The notes: generated by a model not told the origin, from the letters alone. Positions 18,181-25,525 are shown, counted from the stretch's first letter. The stretch: 35,607 nt of DNA from an uncultured Bacilli bacterium (GCA_949439935.1 CASRZA010000006.1:1-35607), one strand, 5' to 3'. Numbers and translations are program-made.

Positions 18181-18480
18181 GAAGTCAAACTACAAGGATT
18201 ACTTATATAAATGTTATCAGAAATTCCTTTTTTTGCAAATTAAAAATTCCATCTTATCTTTTAAGTATGGCTTATGATCAATTTTGTAGATTCCAGAGAT
18301 TCTTACTTTCTCCTGTGTTACTAACAATATCTCTCTTAACTAGTCAGTTTAACTTTAATTAAGCATGCCTTCAATTCTAAATTGAGACTTTATATTCCTT
18401 ACTTTTTTGCTCTTAACGACTTATAACTTGTGTTTACAATTCAATTTTTTAAAATTGCCCTCTTTGGTTTTTTTGTCATG
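18181..18480. other. non-coding stretch, nothing recognised
   Basis: About 300 bp between the glucosaminidase promoter region and the terminator of the next gene. It is AT-rich, with no open frame that has an RBS on either strand and no recognised RNA or repeat. Confidence 0.5.
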
Positions 18481-18481
18481 C

Positions 18482-18507
18482 AAAAAATAGGCTTTATGTG
18501 CCTATTT
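18482..18507 (-). terminator. intrinsic terminator after the intact surface-protein gene
   Basis: An 8-bp stem AAATAGGC/GCCTATTT with a 7-nt loop is followed by a T run on the minus strand. It sits 88 nt after the stop at 18596. Confidence 0.75.
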
Positions 18508-18595
18508 ATCAGTGTTTCTTTTAGTTTTTCATGAACTGGAGACACTCTTTTTTGTGTTTTTCTCCCTATTTTAACGCTCTCAATGAAAACTGTCC

Positions 18596-19930
18596 TCAGC
18601 TAAGTCGGTACGGATCTGTCGCTGTTCCTGCTCCTCTCAATTGACTCAAGTATTCAGCTTTTAGATTGATTACTGGAGCGACTGCACCGCTGTGATAGAC
18701 AATGTCGTAGCTCAAAAGGCCAGTCTTATTGACAAAGAACACATTAGCAAGGCTGTTAAAAAACATGTTACTAGGCGAGAACGACCAGTACCAGCTTTCT
18801 TTTTTTAAGTAATAACTACTATTTGTTGTTCCATACTTTCCGCTTCCTGCGGCTACGATTTCATCTGCTGTGATTAACCCTACTGGATATGTCGATTTCC
18901 CGTTTCCTCCACTTTCTGCACTCACTGTGAATTTATCGTTCTCTTGTGGGCACGTGAAACGTGGTTGTACTTTACTTTCGTCTGTATTCCACACATTTGT
19001 TCTTGCCGTTGCTCCATATGCTGTTATGTTACTTCCATATCCTAACCCTGTATCACTACTCCATCCCGTAGCACTCTTTCCTGGGGTACTTCTATCATTG
19101 CAGAATATACTATCTGCGACATAATTTCCATATCCTGTGTCTACTATATTACTCTTATACCATGCTTCTACTGCCGTCTTTATAGTTGAATCCGTCTCGT
19201 TTCTTTGTGCTTCTTCTTTCGATGTACTTGCTGCTCCTTGCGCTCCTCCGAACATCCATCCTACATACTTCGTGTCAGTGTATTTTGTGTTCCATACTTG
19301 ACTCGTCAGAGCAAAACCTCTCGTGTATGTGTTAGAACCTGATGTACCTGATCCATCGTATTGCATTCTGATACTTCCGTCTCCGTTGAATCTGATTATT
19401 CTCCACCACATATCTTGGCCTGATGCATTTTTGCCGAATTTGATGTAGTTATTTGGGGTCGTTCCTCTATAGTAATAACTAGTCCCATAGTCATCTTCCA
19501 TGCTGAACAATCCGTTTGCTGTCTCATCTGTCGTCGCTGGTTTTGCAAAATTAGGATTACCATCTTGAATAGGTATCGATATATCTCCTATCTCTATTTT
19601 TGGCACTTCTTTATCAAAATATAGATTACATGCCTCCGCATGACTTACTTTTAAATTTATCGCTTTCGTAGTTGGATCTTGCGATAAGATTCCTCCATTT
19701 TTACAAGTACTCTTTTCTATATTTAGTACATACCCTTCTTTAGGAAATTCTTTAGAATTGCTAGTTTGATAATTCCCCTCTTCATCTTGTACATACATCG
19801 CAATCATTTTCTTTTTGTTTTGATCAACTTCTAAATCATTTGGTTTATTCAGTAAGCTACAACTCAATCCACCTGCTAGCACTATTCCTATGCTTCCTAA
19901 TACTATCATGTTTTTCTTAAATTTCCCCAT
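18596..19930 (-). CDS. membrane-anchored extracellular protein, intact member of a duplicated family
   Basis: 444 residues. MGKFKKN and one hydrophobic helix (about 8-25) anchor the protein; the rest is extracellular. Recognisable stretches are MIAMYVQDEEGNYQ, STCKNGG, DETANGLFSMEDDYGTSYYY, MWWRIIRFNGDGSIRM, YPVGLITADEIVAAG, YWSFSPS and a C-terminal GTATDPYRL. The WWRI(I/V)RxNGDG motif occurs in anchored proteins of gut Firmicutes; the C-terminal half is reminiscent of C-type-lectin/FGE-like folds, but I cannot assign a function. The ATG at 19930 has only a weak site (AGTAGGG), which lies in a hairpin. The paralog at 12999-14352 is frameshifted. Promoter and leader are conserved between the two, so they arose by duplication of the whole transcription unit. 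Confidence 0.7.
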   Translation of the reverse strand: MGKFKKNMIVLGSIGIVLAGGLSCSLLNKPNDLEVDQNKKKMIAMYVQDEEGNYQTSNSKEFPKEGYVLNIEKSTCKNGGILSQDPTTKAINLKVSHAEACNLYFDKEVPKIEIGDISIPIQDGNPNFAKPATTDETANGLFSMEDDYGTSYYYRGTTPNNYIKFGKNASGQDMWWRIIRFNGDGSIRMQYDGSGTSGSNTYTRGFALTSQVWNTKYTDTKYVGWMFGGAQGAASTSKEEAQRNETDSTIKTAVEAWYKSNIVDTGYGNYVADSIFCNDRSTPGKSATGWSSDTGLGYGSNITAYGATARTNVWNTDESKVQPRFTCPQENDKFTVSAESGGNGKSTYPVGLITADEIVAAGSGKYGTTNSSYYLKKESWYWSFSPSNMFFNSLANVFFVNKTGLLSYDIVYHSGAVAPVINLKAEYLSQLRGAGTATDPYRLS

Positions 19931-19935
19931 GCAAA

Positions 19936-19965
19936 AAGGCCCTACTTTCTATTTATCCGGACCTT
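19936..19965 (-). promoter_or_regulatory. leader hairpin covering the RBS of the surface-protein gene
   Basis: On the minus strand AAGGTCC (19965-19959) can pair with GGGCCTT (19942-19936, one G-U pair), which is followed by Ts and 2 nt later by the start codon. It would hide the weak RBS (AGTAGGG) or act as an attenuator. Three more upstream copies of AAGGTCC could compete as the 5' arm. Confidence 0.5.
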
Positions 19966-20019
19966 GTGTTTATCCGGACCTTGTGTTTATCCGGACCTTG
20001 TGTTTATCCGGACCTTGTC
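19952..20019 (-). repeat. four tandem copies of a 17-nt unit in the 5' leader
   Basis: The unit TTTATCCGGACCTTGTG (+ strand) occurs at 19952, 19969, 19986 and 20003, identical except for the last base of the last copy. It lies between promoter and start codon. The paralog leader has a single copy, so copy number varies, as expected of a slippage or recombination-prone repeat. Confidence 0.9.
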
Positions 20020-20028
20020 TACTCTTAA

Positions 20029-20058
20029 ATTCTAACCCTACGGGTACCTTCTTGTCAA
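20029..20058 (-). promoter_or_regulatory. SigA-type promoter of the intact surface-protein gene
   Basis: TTGACA (20058-20053), 18-nt spacer, TAGAAT (20034-20029). Similarity to the paralog's upstream region ends at the -35, so the duplicated block begins there. Confidence 0.7.
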
Positions 20059-20088
20059 GCAATATCTCAAAATTCTACGAAGGTTTTA

Positions 20089-20124
20089 CAAAAAAAGACT
20101 TTCGTCACACAGAGCAAAAGTCTT
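20089..20124 (-). terminator. intrinsic terminator after the coiled-coil gene pair
   Basis: An 8-bp stem AAGACTTT/AAAGTCTT with a 14-nt loop is followed by a run of Ts on the minus strand, directly after the stop at 20129. Confidence 0.8.
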
Positions 20125-20128
20125 CTAA

Positions 20129-20443
20129 TTAATTATTGTCTATAAAGTCGACCATTTTCTTAAATACAGCTGGATTCTTTTCTACCTTATTTATTAGATC
20201 TTCTTTATCAAACTTAGAGAAAATATTCTTAAAAGATTCTCCATCTCTTAAAAAGATTTCAGGATATTTCACTACAACTTGAGCATAGTTCTCAATACCA
20301 AAATCTTTCATATACCTAATATTATCACTTACTAATCCGACAAACAAAGATAGTTCAGAAAATGTAGTTTCATTAGTATTATCTTTAATATCTTCTAGGT
20401 CTCTGCTGTCTAGACCAAAATCATACAAATACTCTAGTGCCAT
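20129..20443 (-). CDS. small α-helical protein coupled to the coiled-coil gene
   Basis: 104 residues, probably all helical, no signal peptide, ending KMVDFIDNN. The segment YAQVVVKYPEIFLRDGESF...FSKFDKEDLINKVEKNPAVF has repeated helix-Pro patterns, but I do not recognise a family. Its start codon overlaps the stop of the preceding gene by one base (TAATG), so translation is coupled and the two products probably act together. Confidence 0.65.
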   Translation of the reverse strand: MALEYLYDFGLDSRDLEDIKDNTNETTFSELSLFVGLVSDNIRYMKDFGIENYAQVVVKYPEIFLRDGESFKNIFSKFDKEDLINKVEKNPAVFKKMVDFIDNN

Positions 20444-21849
20444 TATAGATTACCTTCTTTCAAACCTTTAATTTTTCTCAAGATAGTTATTTCAGGTCCA
20501 ACTTTTTTCATCGATTTTAAATCGTTACCATCGATAGCGTTGATAGCAAATTCGACGTCTTTACCAGTAATCACAAATGAACTATTAGTTCCATCTCTAT
20601 GATATATAGCATTTCCAGTCAATCCAGAAAGTCTATTAAAAGTCGTACCGTAAGGCTTAAGCATCTCATCGATAAAAGTATTATCCTCTTTCTTATCTTC
20701 AACGATGTTCATCATTTGAGTATCTGTCGAATTTAGTAAGTTCTCCCAGTCAGAGAAATCACTATCTAAGAAAGGACTGTTTTCGATAACTGGGTTACTG
20801 TCTTCCATCTCAGGAGCGTCACTGAAAAGACTATCTAAATTATCAGTATAGACTTTCTTTTCTTCCTTTTTAGGTTCTTCTTTTTTATCGAAACCGAAAT
20901 CGAAATCAAAACTTGGAGCAGATTCTAAAATTAAATCTTCCTTAGATTTATTATCCGATTCTATGTTTACTTCTTTCCTCGTTTCGCTTTCCTTTTGAGG
21001 TTTATATCCAGTTAAATCATAAATCTGTTTAAGAGATGATTCAAAGTCGACTTCGACCTTCTCTTCGATATCTTTTGGTTCAAAAACTGGTTCCCCTATT
21101 TTTGGCTCTTCTTTAACGGTTTTATATGTATCGCTTTTTAAAGTTTCAAGAATACTAGGTTTATCTTTGATGATTCGTGAAGAACTATCTTCTTCTCCAT
21201 CAGATTCAGTTTCCTTACTCTTAGAGACTTTTCTAGTAGCGGATTTAGCAACTCTAGATTCAGTTTTTTTAGAAGTTGCTTTCTCATTAGAAATTTCATC
21301 CAAGTCGGTTTCAGCTTTTGTAGAGATCTTTTCAAAATACTCTAAAGTTTCATTATATTTATCGAGTTCGAGATTATAATCATCCAAATCTTTATTTAGT
21401 TCGTCTATAGTACTAGTATAGTTTGCTATGTCTACCTTTACGCCCTCTATATCGCTGTTCAAACGAGCGATTTCAGAACGGTTTCTCTCTACGTCTTCTT
21501 CACAATTAGCCTTAGCTTCTTCGATGATCTTACTGTAGAGATCTTTCGTGTCGCCTTTACTAGTAGACGAATATGCATCGGCGATCTTTTTATAAGTACT
21601 TTCGACATTGTCGATCGCATCCTTTATTTCGCCTATTCTATTCTCCATTTTGACGATTTCTTGCTCGCATTTCTCGCGATGTGATTCGTTCTCATTAACA
21701 TCTCTTTCTGTTTCCTTTATTCTCGCTTCAGAATTTTTGATATTACTCTTTATATTCTCAATTAAAGTTATTAAAGTATCTTTAGCTTTTTCGATAAAAC
21801 TGCTATATACTTCGACACTTTTCGCGTCATCAATTTCAAATTTTTCCAT
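20443..21849 (-). CDS. large coiled-coil protein with charged linker and C-terminal domain
   Basis: 468 residues. Residues about 1-195 form a long coiled coil (heptads such as ENIKSNIKNSEARIKETERD). About 195-390 is a low-complexity linker rich in Lys, Glu, Asp and Ser, including FDFDFGFDKKEEPKKEEKK. The last 75 residues (TFNRLSGLTGNAIYHRDG...EITILRKIKGL) look globular. There is no signal peptide or membrane helix, so it is cytoplasmic. The layout recalls structural or scaffolding proteins, but no family is recognised. The start at 21849 has AGGGAG at an unusually long 14 nt upstream. Confidence 0.7.
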   Translation of the reverse strand: MEKFEIDDAKSVEVYSSFIEKAKDTLITLIENIKSNIKNSEARIKETERDVNENESHREKCEQEIVKMENRIGEIKDAIDNVESTYKKIADAYSSTSKGDTKDLYSKIIEEAKANCEEDVERNRSEIARLNSDIEGVKVDIANYTSTIDELNKDLDDYNLELDKYNETLEYFEKISTKAETDLDEISNEKATSKKTESRVAKSATRKVSKSKETESDGEEDSSSRIIKDKPSILETLKSDTYKTVKEEPKIGEPVFEPKDIEEKVEVDFESSLKQIYDLTGYKPQKESETRKEVNIESDNKSKEDLILESAPSFDFDFGFDKKEEPKKEEKKVYTDNLDSLFSDAPEMEDSNPVIENSPFLDSDFSDWENLLNSTDTQMMNIVEDKKEDNTFIDEMLKPYGTTFNRLSGLTGNAIYHRDGTNSSFVITGKDVEFAINAIDGNDLKSMKKVGPEITILRKIKGLKEGNL

Positions 21850-21885
21850 ACTAGTTCTAGCATCTCCCTTACTTATTCTGCAACC

Positions 21886-21914
21886 ATTTTAGCAAATAAT
21901 CTTATAAAAGTAAA
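21886..21914 (-). promoter_or_regulatory. promoter of the coiled-coil gene pair
   Basis: TTTACT (21914-21909), 17-nt spacer, extended -10 TGCTAAAAT (hexamer 21891-21886). Confidence 0.55.
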
Positions 21915-21990
21915 CCTTTTCTTTTCCACATTCCTAAAAAGAGCACATAAATTAAAGTCATTTCATATTATAAAGTGGTTGGTGATTAAT

Positions 21991-22998
21991 TTGAAAAAAT
22001 TTTTTTATAAAAGTTTAAAAGGACTTTTATTAGCATTCGTCTTCTTCTTTACGATTTTCTCTATCACGGGATGTAAAAAAGAAGACGCGGAGAAAAACTT
22101 AAAGACTATCGCGGTCGGCGAGGTCACACACAGTGCATTCTACGCGCCTTTATATGTTGCCATGGAAAATGGATATTTTGAAGAAGAAGGAATCGAAATA
22201 GAATTAACTTTGATAAGCGGTGCGAACAACGTTACTGCTGCAGTCTTAAGTGGTGATGTCGAAATCGGTTTCTGCGGACCTGAAGCTACTATATACATTT
22301 ATAATGGTGGCGAGAAAGACTATATCAAAACGTTCGCAGGCTTGACTAAAAGAGATGGACAGTTCATCGTATCTAAGAAAAAGATCGACAATTTTACTTG
22401 GGATATGTTGGAAGGTAAACAAGTTTTAGCGGGTCGCGTCGGTGGCATGCCAGAGCTAAATTTTGAAAATGCTTTAAAAAATGCAAACATAGATAAGACC
22501 AAAGTAGACGTCGATACATCTGTAGATTTCGCTTCTCTTACGAGTGCTTTCATCGGTAGTAACAAAGAAGATATATTCGTAAATCTTTTCGAACCAAATG
22601 CCACTAAACTAGTTACGATGGGTTATGGACACGTCGTTGCAAGTATAGGTGAAATGTCAGGAGAAATGCCTTACACAGCTTTCAATGCTCGAAAAAGCTA
22701 CATCGAAAATAATGAGGAATTACTTAAAAAGTTTACGAAAGCGATAGCTAGAGGTCTAGAATATTGTAATGAAAAAAGTGCTAAAGAAATAGCACAAGTA
22801 ATAATAGAACAATTTCCAGATACGTCGATAAATGACTTAATATCTATAGTAGAAAGATATAAAAATGCCGACAGCTGGTTAGAGACTCCAACGATCGAAA
22901 AGAAGTTGTTTGAGAACTTAGAAGATATCATGATAGATTCTAATCAGATCGACGAGTATGTTCCTTTTGAAGATCTAGTAAGAAATCTTTACGAATAA
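21991..22998 (+). CDS. ABC transporter substrate-binding lipoprotein (SsuA/ThiY-like)
   Basis: 335 residues from the TTG at 21991, preceded by GGTGAT 4 nt upstream; earlier in-frame TTG and GTG codons (21979, 21982) lie in or before that site. A lipoprotein signal ends in the lipobox SITGC, so the mature protein is attached outside the membrane. The fold is that of periplasmic binding proteins for sulfonates, thiamine precursors or nitrate: AVGEVTHSAFYAPLYVAMENGYFEEEGIEIEL, VTAAVLSGDVEIGFCGPEA, FVNLFEPNA. The ligand cannot be read from the sequence. No permease or ATPase gene is adjacent, which is unusual. It is one of two (+)-strand genes here and ends at a bidirectional terminator. Confidence 0.85.
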   Translation: MKKFFYKSLKGLLLAFVFFFTIFSITGCKKEDAEKNLKTIAVGEVTHSAFYAPLYVAMENGYFEEEGIEIELTLISGANNVTAAVLSGDVEIGFCGPEATIYIYNGGEKDYIKTFAGLTKRDGQFIVSKKKIDNFTWDMLEGKQVLAGRVGGMPELNFENALKNANIDKTKVDVDTSVDFASLTSAFIGSNKEDIFVNLFEPNATKLVTMGYGHVVASIGEMSGEMPYTAFNARKSYIENNEELLKKFTKAIARGLEYCNEKSAKEIAQVIIEQFPDTSINDLISIVERYKNADSWLETPTIEKKLFENLEDIMIDSNQIDEYVPFEDLVRNLYE

Positions 22999-23028
22999 AA
23001 AGTACAGGCCATCTGCACTTTTTATTTC
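22997..23028. terminator. bidirectional intrinsic terminator between convergent genes
   Basis: An 11-position stem, AAAAAGTACAG with CTGCACTTTTT (one A-C mismatch) and a 5-nt loop, has T runs on both strands. It overlaps the stop codons of the lipoprotein gene (+) and the cyclotransferase-like gene (-). Confidence 0.8.
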
Positions 23029-23288
23029 TCGCAATTTTCAAGATATTCGTCGATTTCCTTTGGAGTCAAATCTGAAAAGGACTCTCTTAATCCACCTTTT
23101 AAGACTCTTTTATAACCTTCGCCTTTGATTCTGCCTTCACCATCTACTATTCCAGGATAAGTACCTAAACTATACATTTTGAGCTCATCAATTTTGGCAA
23201 GACCTACAAAATTTAGATTTTGAGAGATATTTTCATGATTACTCATTTCCCTCATCAAAGTTCCATAGACAAAGATTCTATTTTTCAT
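23022..23288 (-). CDS. short gamma-glutamylcyclotransferase-like protein, probably internally deleted
   Basis: 88 residues; family members usually have 110-150. The N-terminus has the GGCT/AIG2 signature VYGTLMR and later TYPGIVDGEGRIKGEGYKRV. In full-length relatives a stretch of about 20 residues holding the catalytic acid lies between the GxVxGE strand and the Y(K/R)R strand; here GRIKGE runs straight into GYKRV, which looks like an in-frame deletion. The C-terminal SDLTPKEIDEYLENCEK is hydrophilic. Activity is doubtful. GGGAGAT precedes the ATG. It follows the cysteine-rich protein gene by 17 nt and probably shares its transcript. Confidence 0.55.
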   Translation of the reverse strand: MKNRIFVYGTLMREMSNHENISQNLNFVGLAKIDELKMYSLGTYPGIVDGEGRIKGEGYKRVLKGGLRESFSDLTPKEIDEYLENCEK

Positions 23289-23305
23289 ATGTTATCTCCC
23301 ACATA

Positions 23306-24448
23306 TTATTTTAATGTACCGATGCAACTGTCAGGCACTGTTATACCGACAATGTCGAACACTAGACTGCAAAGAAGTGGCACGAAGAACAGAAGCATTG
23401 CAGCGATCAATCTCTTTGTGAACTTATTCGTAGCTTTTTTCATCTGATCTTGTTCTCCACTCGTGACGGCTTTAAGCATGTCTAATGCGGTTAAAACTAT
23501 GACGAGAACAGGACCGGCATATTGTATCGTCTTAAATATGTTGTTGATGATCTCAGACATTTCACTCCCAAGAATGCTATTGCAAGACTCGTCCCCGTCG
23601 GGATCGACGCCCGTAGAAGGTACAAAGTTGTCAGACGAAATCATCTGTTTCAGCTCTTCATTTTTCTTATTTAAATCCTCTTTTTCTTGTTCGGTCAACT
23701 CGTTTTTTTGGTTTGCTTCATTAAGAGCTGTCTCCATTCTCGACTTAAATCTCTCTAGCTCACTCTTTAAATTAGAATCATTTTCGATATAATTGGTAAC
23801 GAATTCTGGAGTAACAAAGCTTGTTTCAAATCCATATCTTTCCTTAGTAGCTGTCAAAGATTTAGATTTTATCGTACTCTCTATCGAAGATACACTACTG
23901 CTACTTTTATATTCCTCGAAAGTAATGCTATCGAAAGCTGTTTTTATAAACCCGTCCATGACACTGTATATAGTCTCAGAATTCTCAGTAAGTTTATAAG
24001 GTCCTCTCTCAAAATTCAGACCACACGATTCATTATCAGAAAAACATATTTCATTTATCCCATCATAATCTACAAAAGAATATTTTGGGCACGTGAACTG
24101 TTTTTCCTTAGATGCTTGCATATGCCCTTCATGAAAATCGTAACTGATCGTTTTGACAAACACCTTCTCGAAAGTACCATGAGTCGAACTTCCTATATCC
24201 AGTGTGTTAAACATCCCAGATCTCAATGTGACTCCCCAGGGTTCATCTGTACTTAAACCATTCAAGGTAAATGAAAAATATATTTCATTTTGTATTTCCC
24301 CAGAAAAATCTGCATATTCGCACATCAGTACGGCACTTCCTCCTTTTTTTGAAACTAACCAATCATGTCTGCTATCACTCGCTGACACCTGAATAGTAAA
24401 ACTGATGATTAACAGACAAGTAAAGATCAACTTTCTAAAAATCTTCAT
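23306..24448 (-). CDS. secreted cysteine-rich protein with C-terminal two-helix pilin-like membrane module
   Basis: 380 residues. A signal peptide (1-23, ending VSA) is followed by an extracellular β-rich region with cysteines in MCEYAD, FTCPKYS, EICFSDNESCG, a helical charged stretch (about 215-275), and a C-terminal module with two hydrophobic helices: YAGPVLVIVLTALDMLKAV, then a cytoplasmic basic loop QMKKATNKFTKR, then LLFFVPLLCSLVF. The same module makes up the two small proteins at 25080-25460 and 25526-25903. Its helix-loop-helix layout resembles VirB2/TrbC pilins, but I see no VirB4- or VirD4-like ATPase nearby. Function unknown; an envelope or appendage role is inferred. Confidence 0.65.
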   Translation of the reverse strand: MKIFRKLIFTCLLIISFTIQVSASDSRHDWLVSKKGGSAVLMCEYADFSGEIQNEIYFSFTLNGLSTDEPWGVTLRSGMFNTLDIGSSTHGTFEKVFVKTISYDFHEGHMQASKEKQFTCPKYSFVDYDGINEICFSDNESCGLNFERGPYKLTENSETIYSVMDGFIKTAFDSITFEEYKSSSSVSSIESTIKSKSLTATKERYGFETSFVTPEFVTNYIENDSNLKSELERFKSRMETALNEANQKNELTEQEKEDLNKKNEELKQMISSDNFVPSTGVDPDGDESCNSILGSEMSEIINNIFKTIQYAGPVLVIVLTALDMLKAVTSGEQDQMKKATNKFTKRLIAAMLLFFVPLLCSLVFDIVGITVPDSCIGTLK

Positions 24449-24469
24449 ATAGACACCGTCCTTAATTTA

Positions 24470-24498
24470 AGTATACCATTACTCGTAAATTCATGCAA
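24470..24498 (-). promoter_or_regulatory. promoter of the cysteine-rich two-helix protein gene
   Basis: TTGCAT (24498-24493), 17-nt spacer, extended -10 TGGTATACT (hexamer 24475-24470). Confidence 0.6.
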
Positions 24499-24508
24499 TG
24501 AACAAAAG

Positions 24509-24528
24509 ACAAATTACAAGTAAATTGT
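24509..24528. repeat. imperfect 20-nt inverted repeat at the edge of the tnpB remnant
   Basis: ACAAATTAC and GTAAATTGT are complementary except at one position and are separated by 2 nt. It lies just beyond the last tnpB-like codons; IS200/IS605 elements have subterminal hairpins, so this may be the element's end. It also lies just upstream of the promoter at 24470-24498. Confidence 0.35.
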
Positions 24529-24534
24529 CACCCC

Positions 24535-24999
24535 TTACATCACGGTAAGAGATTTCTGCTTCATAGACTCTATAACTAGACTTCTCCACAGATTTAAATT
24601 CCGATAGTCGCTACCGTCTTCGTTTTTTTTAATTTGTCTCTATGCTAATTGTTCTTTCATATATGTTCCATAGATCGCTGTCGTCATATATGCATTTCTT
24701 GAATATTAACTCTTAAACTTAGGATAACCGAATCCACTTTTAAAGAATCTCTGATAATTCTTATCTAAATGGTCTAATATTTTTTGGAGTAAGCAACTAT
24801 CTGCTTCTTGTAAGAAAGGATATTCCTGTTTTAGTTTATGAGTACAGTCTTTTATATTCTCAAATCTATTTGATACTTTGTTTTTCTTCCCTAATTCAAG
24901 GTAATGGTTATAAACAAACCTAGAACAACCGAAGTTTTTATTTATCATAGTTTTTTGTTCTGAAGTTGAATATATTCTAAATTTGTAAGTTTTATACAT
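24535..24999 (-). pseudogene. tnpB: IS200/IS605-type tnpB remnant
   Basis: The first 97 codons match the TnpB N-terminus: MYKTYKFRIYSTSEQKTMIN, then FGCSRFVYNHYLELGKK, ending GYPKFKS at an in-frame TAA (24708-24706). Past the stop, the same frame continues with family-like sequence (YSRNAYMTTAIYGTYMKEQ) to about 24650, so the stop is a nonsense mutation. A further stretch down to a stop at 24537-24535 (WRSLVIESMKQKS) resembles a transposase C-terminus, less surely. The RuvC catalytic core and zinc finger are missing, so the gene is dead. No tnpA is present. GGGGAGG lies upstream of the start. The remnant separates the cysteine-rich gene from its two small paralogs. Confidence 0.75.
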
Positions 25000-25079
25000 G
25001 TCATTAACCTCCCCTGAATTTTGCTAACAACTTTTTATCGATACTTATTGTGACATTTCCACATATTCAAAAAACAAAA

Positions 25080-25460
25080 CTAAGGTAATCTGTCGGCAAT
25101 TTGTACAGCTTTTCTACAACCCTTACTAGAGGGATTGAACACACAGTCATAACAGACATCGTAATCTATTCCAGATTTGTTTTTTATATCGTTAAAACTA
25201 CCTACGAACCCGAACACCACCATACATAGAGTAGGTACGAAGAAAAGTCCTACACAAATCGCTATTTTCTGAAAAAAACTCTTCAGATTTTTCTTTACTT
25301 CGTCAGATTTGCTCGACAAGACTGCTTTGGCAATATCGATAATTCCCATGCAAATTAAGACCAATGGCAAAGACACTTTAAATATCGTCAAGGCTTGTCC
25401 TACAAACTGCAATGCTGGCGAAATGTCTTGACAAAAAGTATTGATGGATAAAATACTCAT
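25080..25460 (-). CDS. small two-helix pilin-like membrane protein, paralog 1
   Basis: 126 residues from the ATG at 25460 (GTGGGGGAT just upstream; a longer start at 25478 falls in the terminator). Two hydrophobic helices, ALTIFKVSLPLVLICMGIID and KIAICVGLFFVPTLCMVVFG, flank a basic loop (KAVLSSKSDEVKKNLKSFFQ). The extracytoplasmic C-terminus has Cys-x2-Cys (DVCYDCVF) and another Cys near the end, which could form a disulfide. It is clearly paralogous to the next gene and to the C-terminal module at 23306-24448. The layout recalls VirB2/TrbC pilins; no function is assigned. Its promoter lies inside the terminator of the gene upstream. Confidence 0.7.
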   Translation of the reverse strand: MSILSINTFCQDISPALQFVGQALTIFKVSLPLVLICMGIIDIAKAVLSSKSDEVKKNLKSFFQKIAICVGLFFVPTLCMVVFGFVGSFNDIKNKSGIDYDVCYDCVFNPSSKGCRKAVQIADRLP

Positions 25461-25476
25461 AAAATCCCCCACTTCC

Positions 25477-25507
25477 AAAAAAAGTATACTACTCCCAGTA
25501 TACTTTT
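25477..25507 (-). terminator. intrinsic terminator after paralog 2
   Basis: A perfect 11-bp stem AAAAGTATACT/AGTATACTTTT with a 6-nt loop, followed by a T run. Its 5' arm (25507-25497) contains the -10 box of the next gene's promoter. Confidence 0.85.
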
Positions 25508-25525
25508 ATGTTTCATGTTTGTCAA
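25497..25525 (-). promoter_or_regulatory. strong promoter embedded in the upstream terminator
   Basis: TTGACA (25525-25520) begins directly after the stop codon of the upstream gene; a 17-nt spacer leads to TATACT (25502-25497), which is part of the terminator's 5' arm. Transcripts would start near 25490, past that arm, and so could not fold the terminator. Confidence 0.75.

Noticed and set aside
19952-20019. Short CRISPR-like array
   Set aside because: The four 17-nt copies are directly adjacent with no spacers and lie between a promoter and a start codon.
21138-21335. Second-frame minus-strand ORF inside the coiled-coil gene
   Set aside because: Overlapping frame of a lysine/glutamate-rich coding sequence, with no RBS.
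25020-25080. Terminator after paralog 1 and a clear outer IS end
   Set aside because: No stable hairpin with a T run or convincing inverted repeat partner could be found in this stretch.
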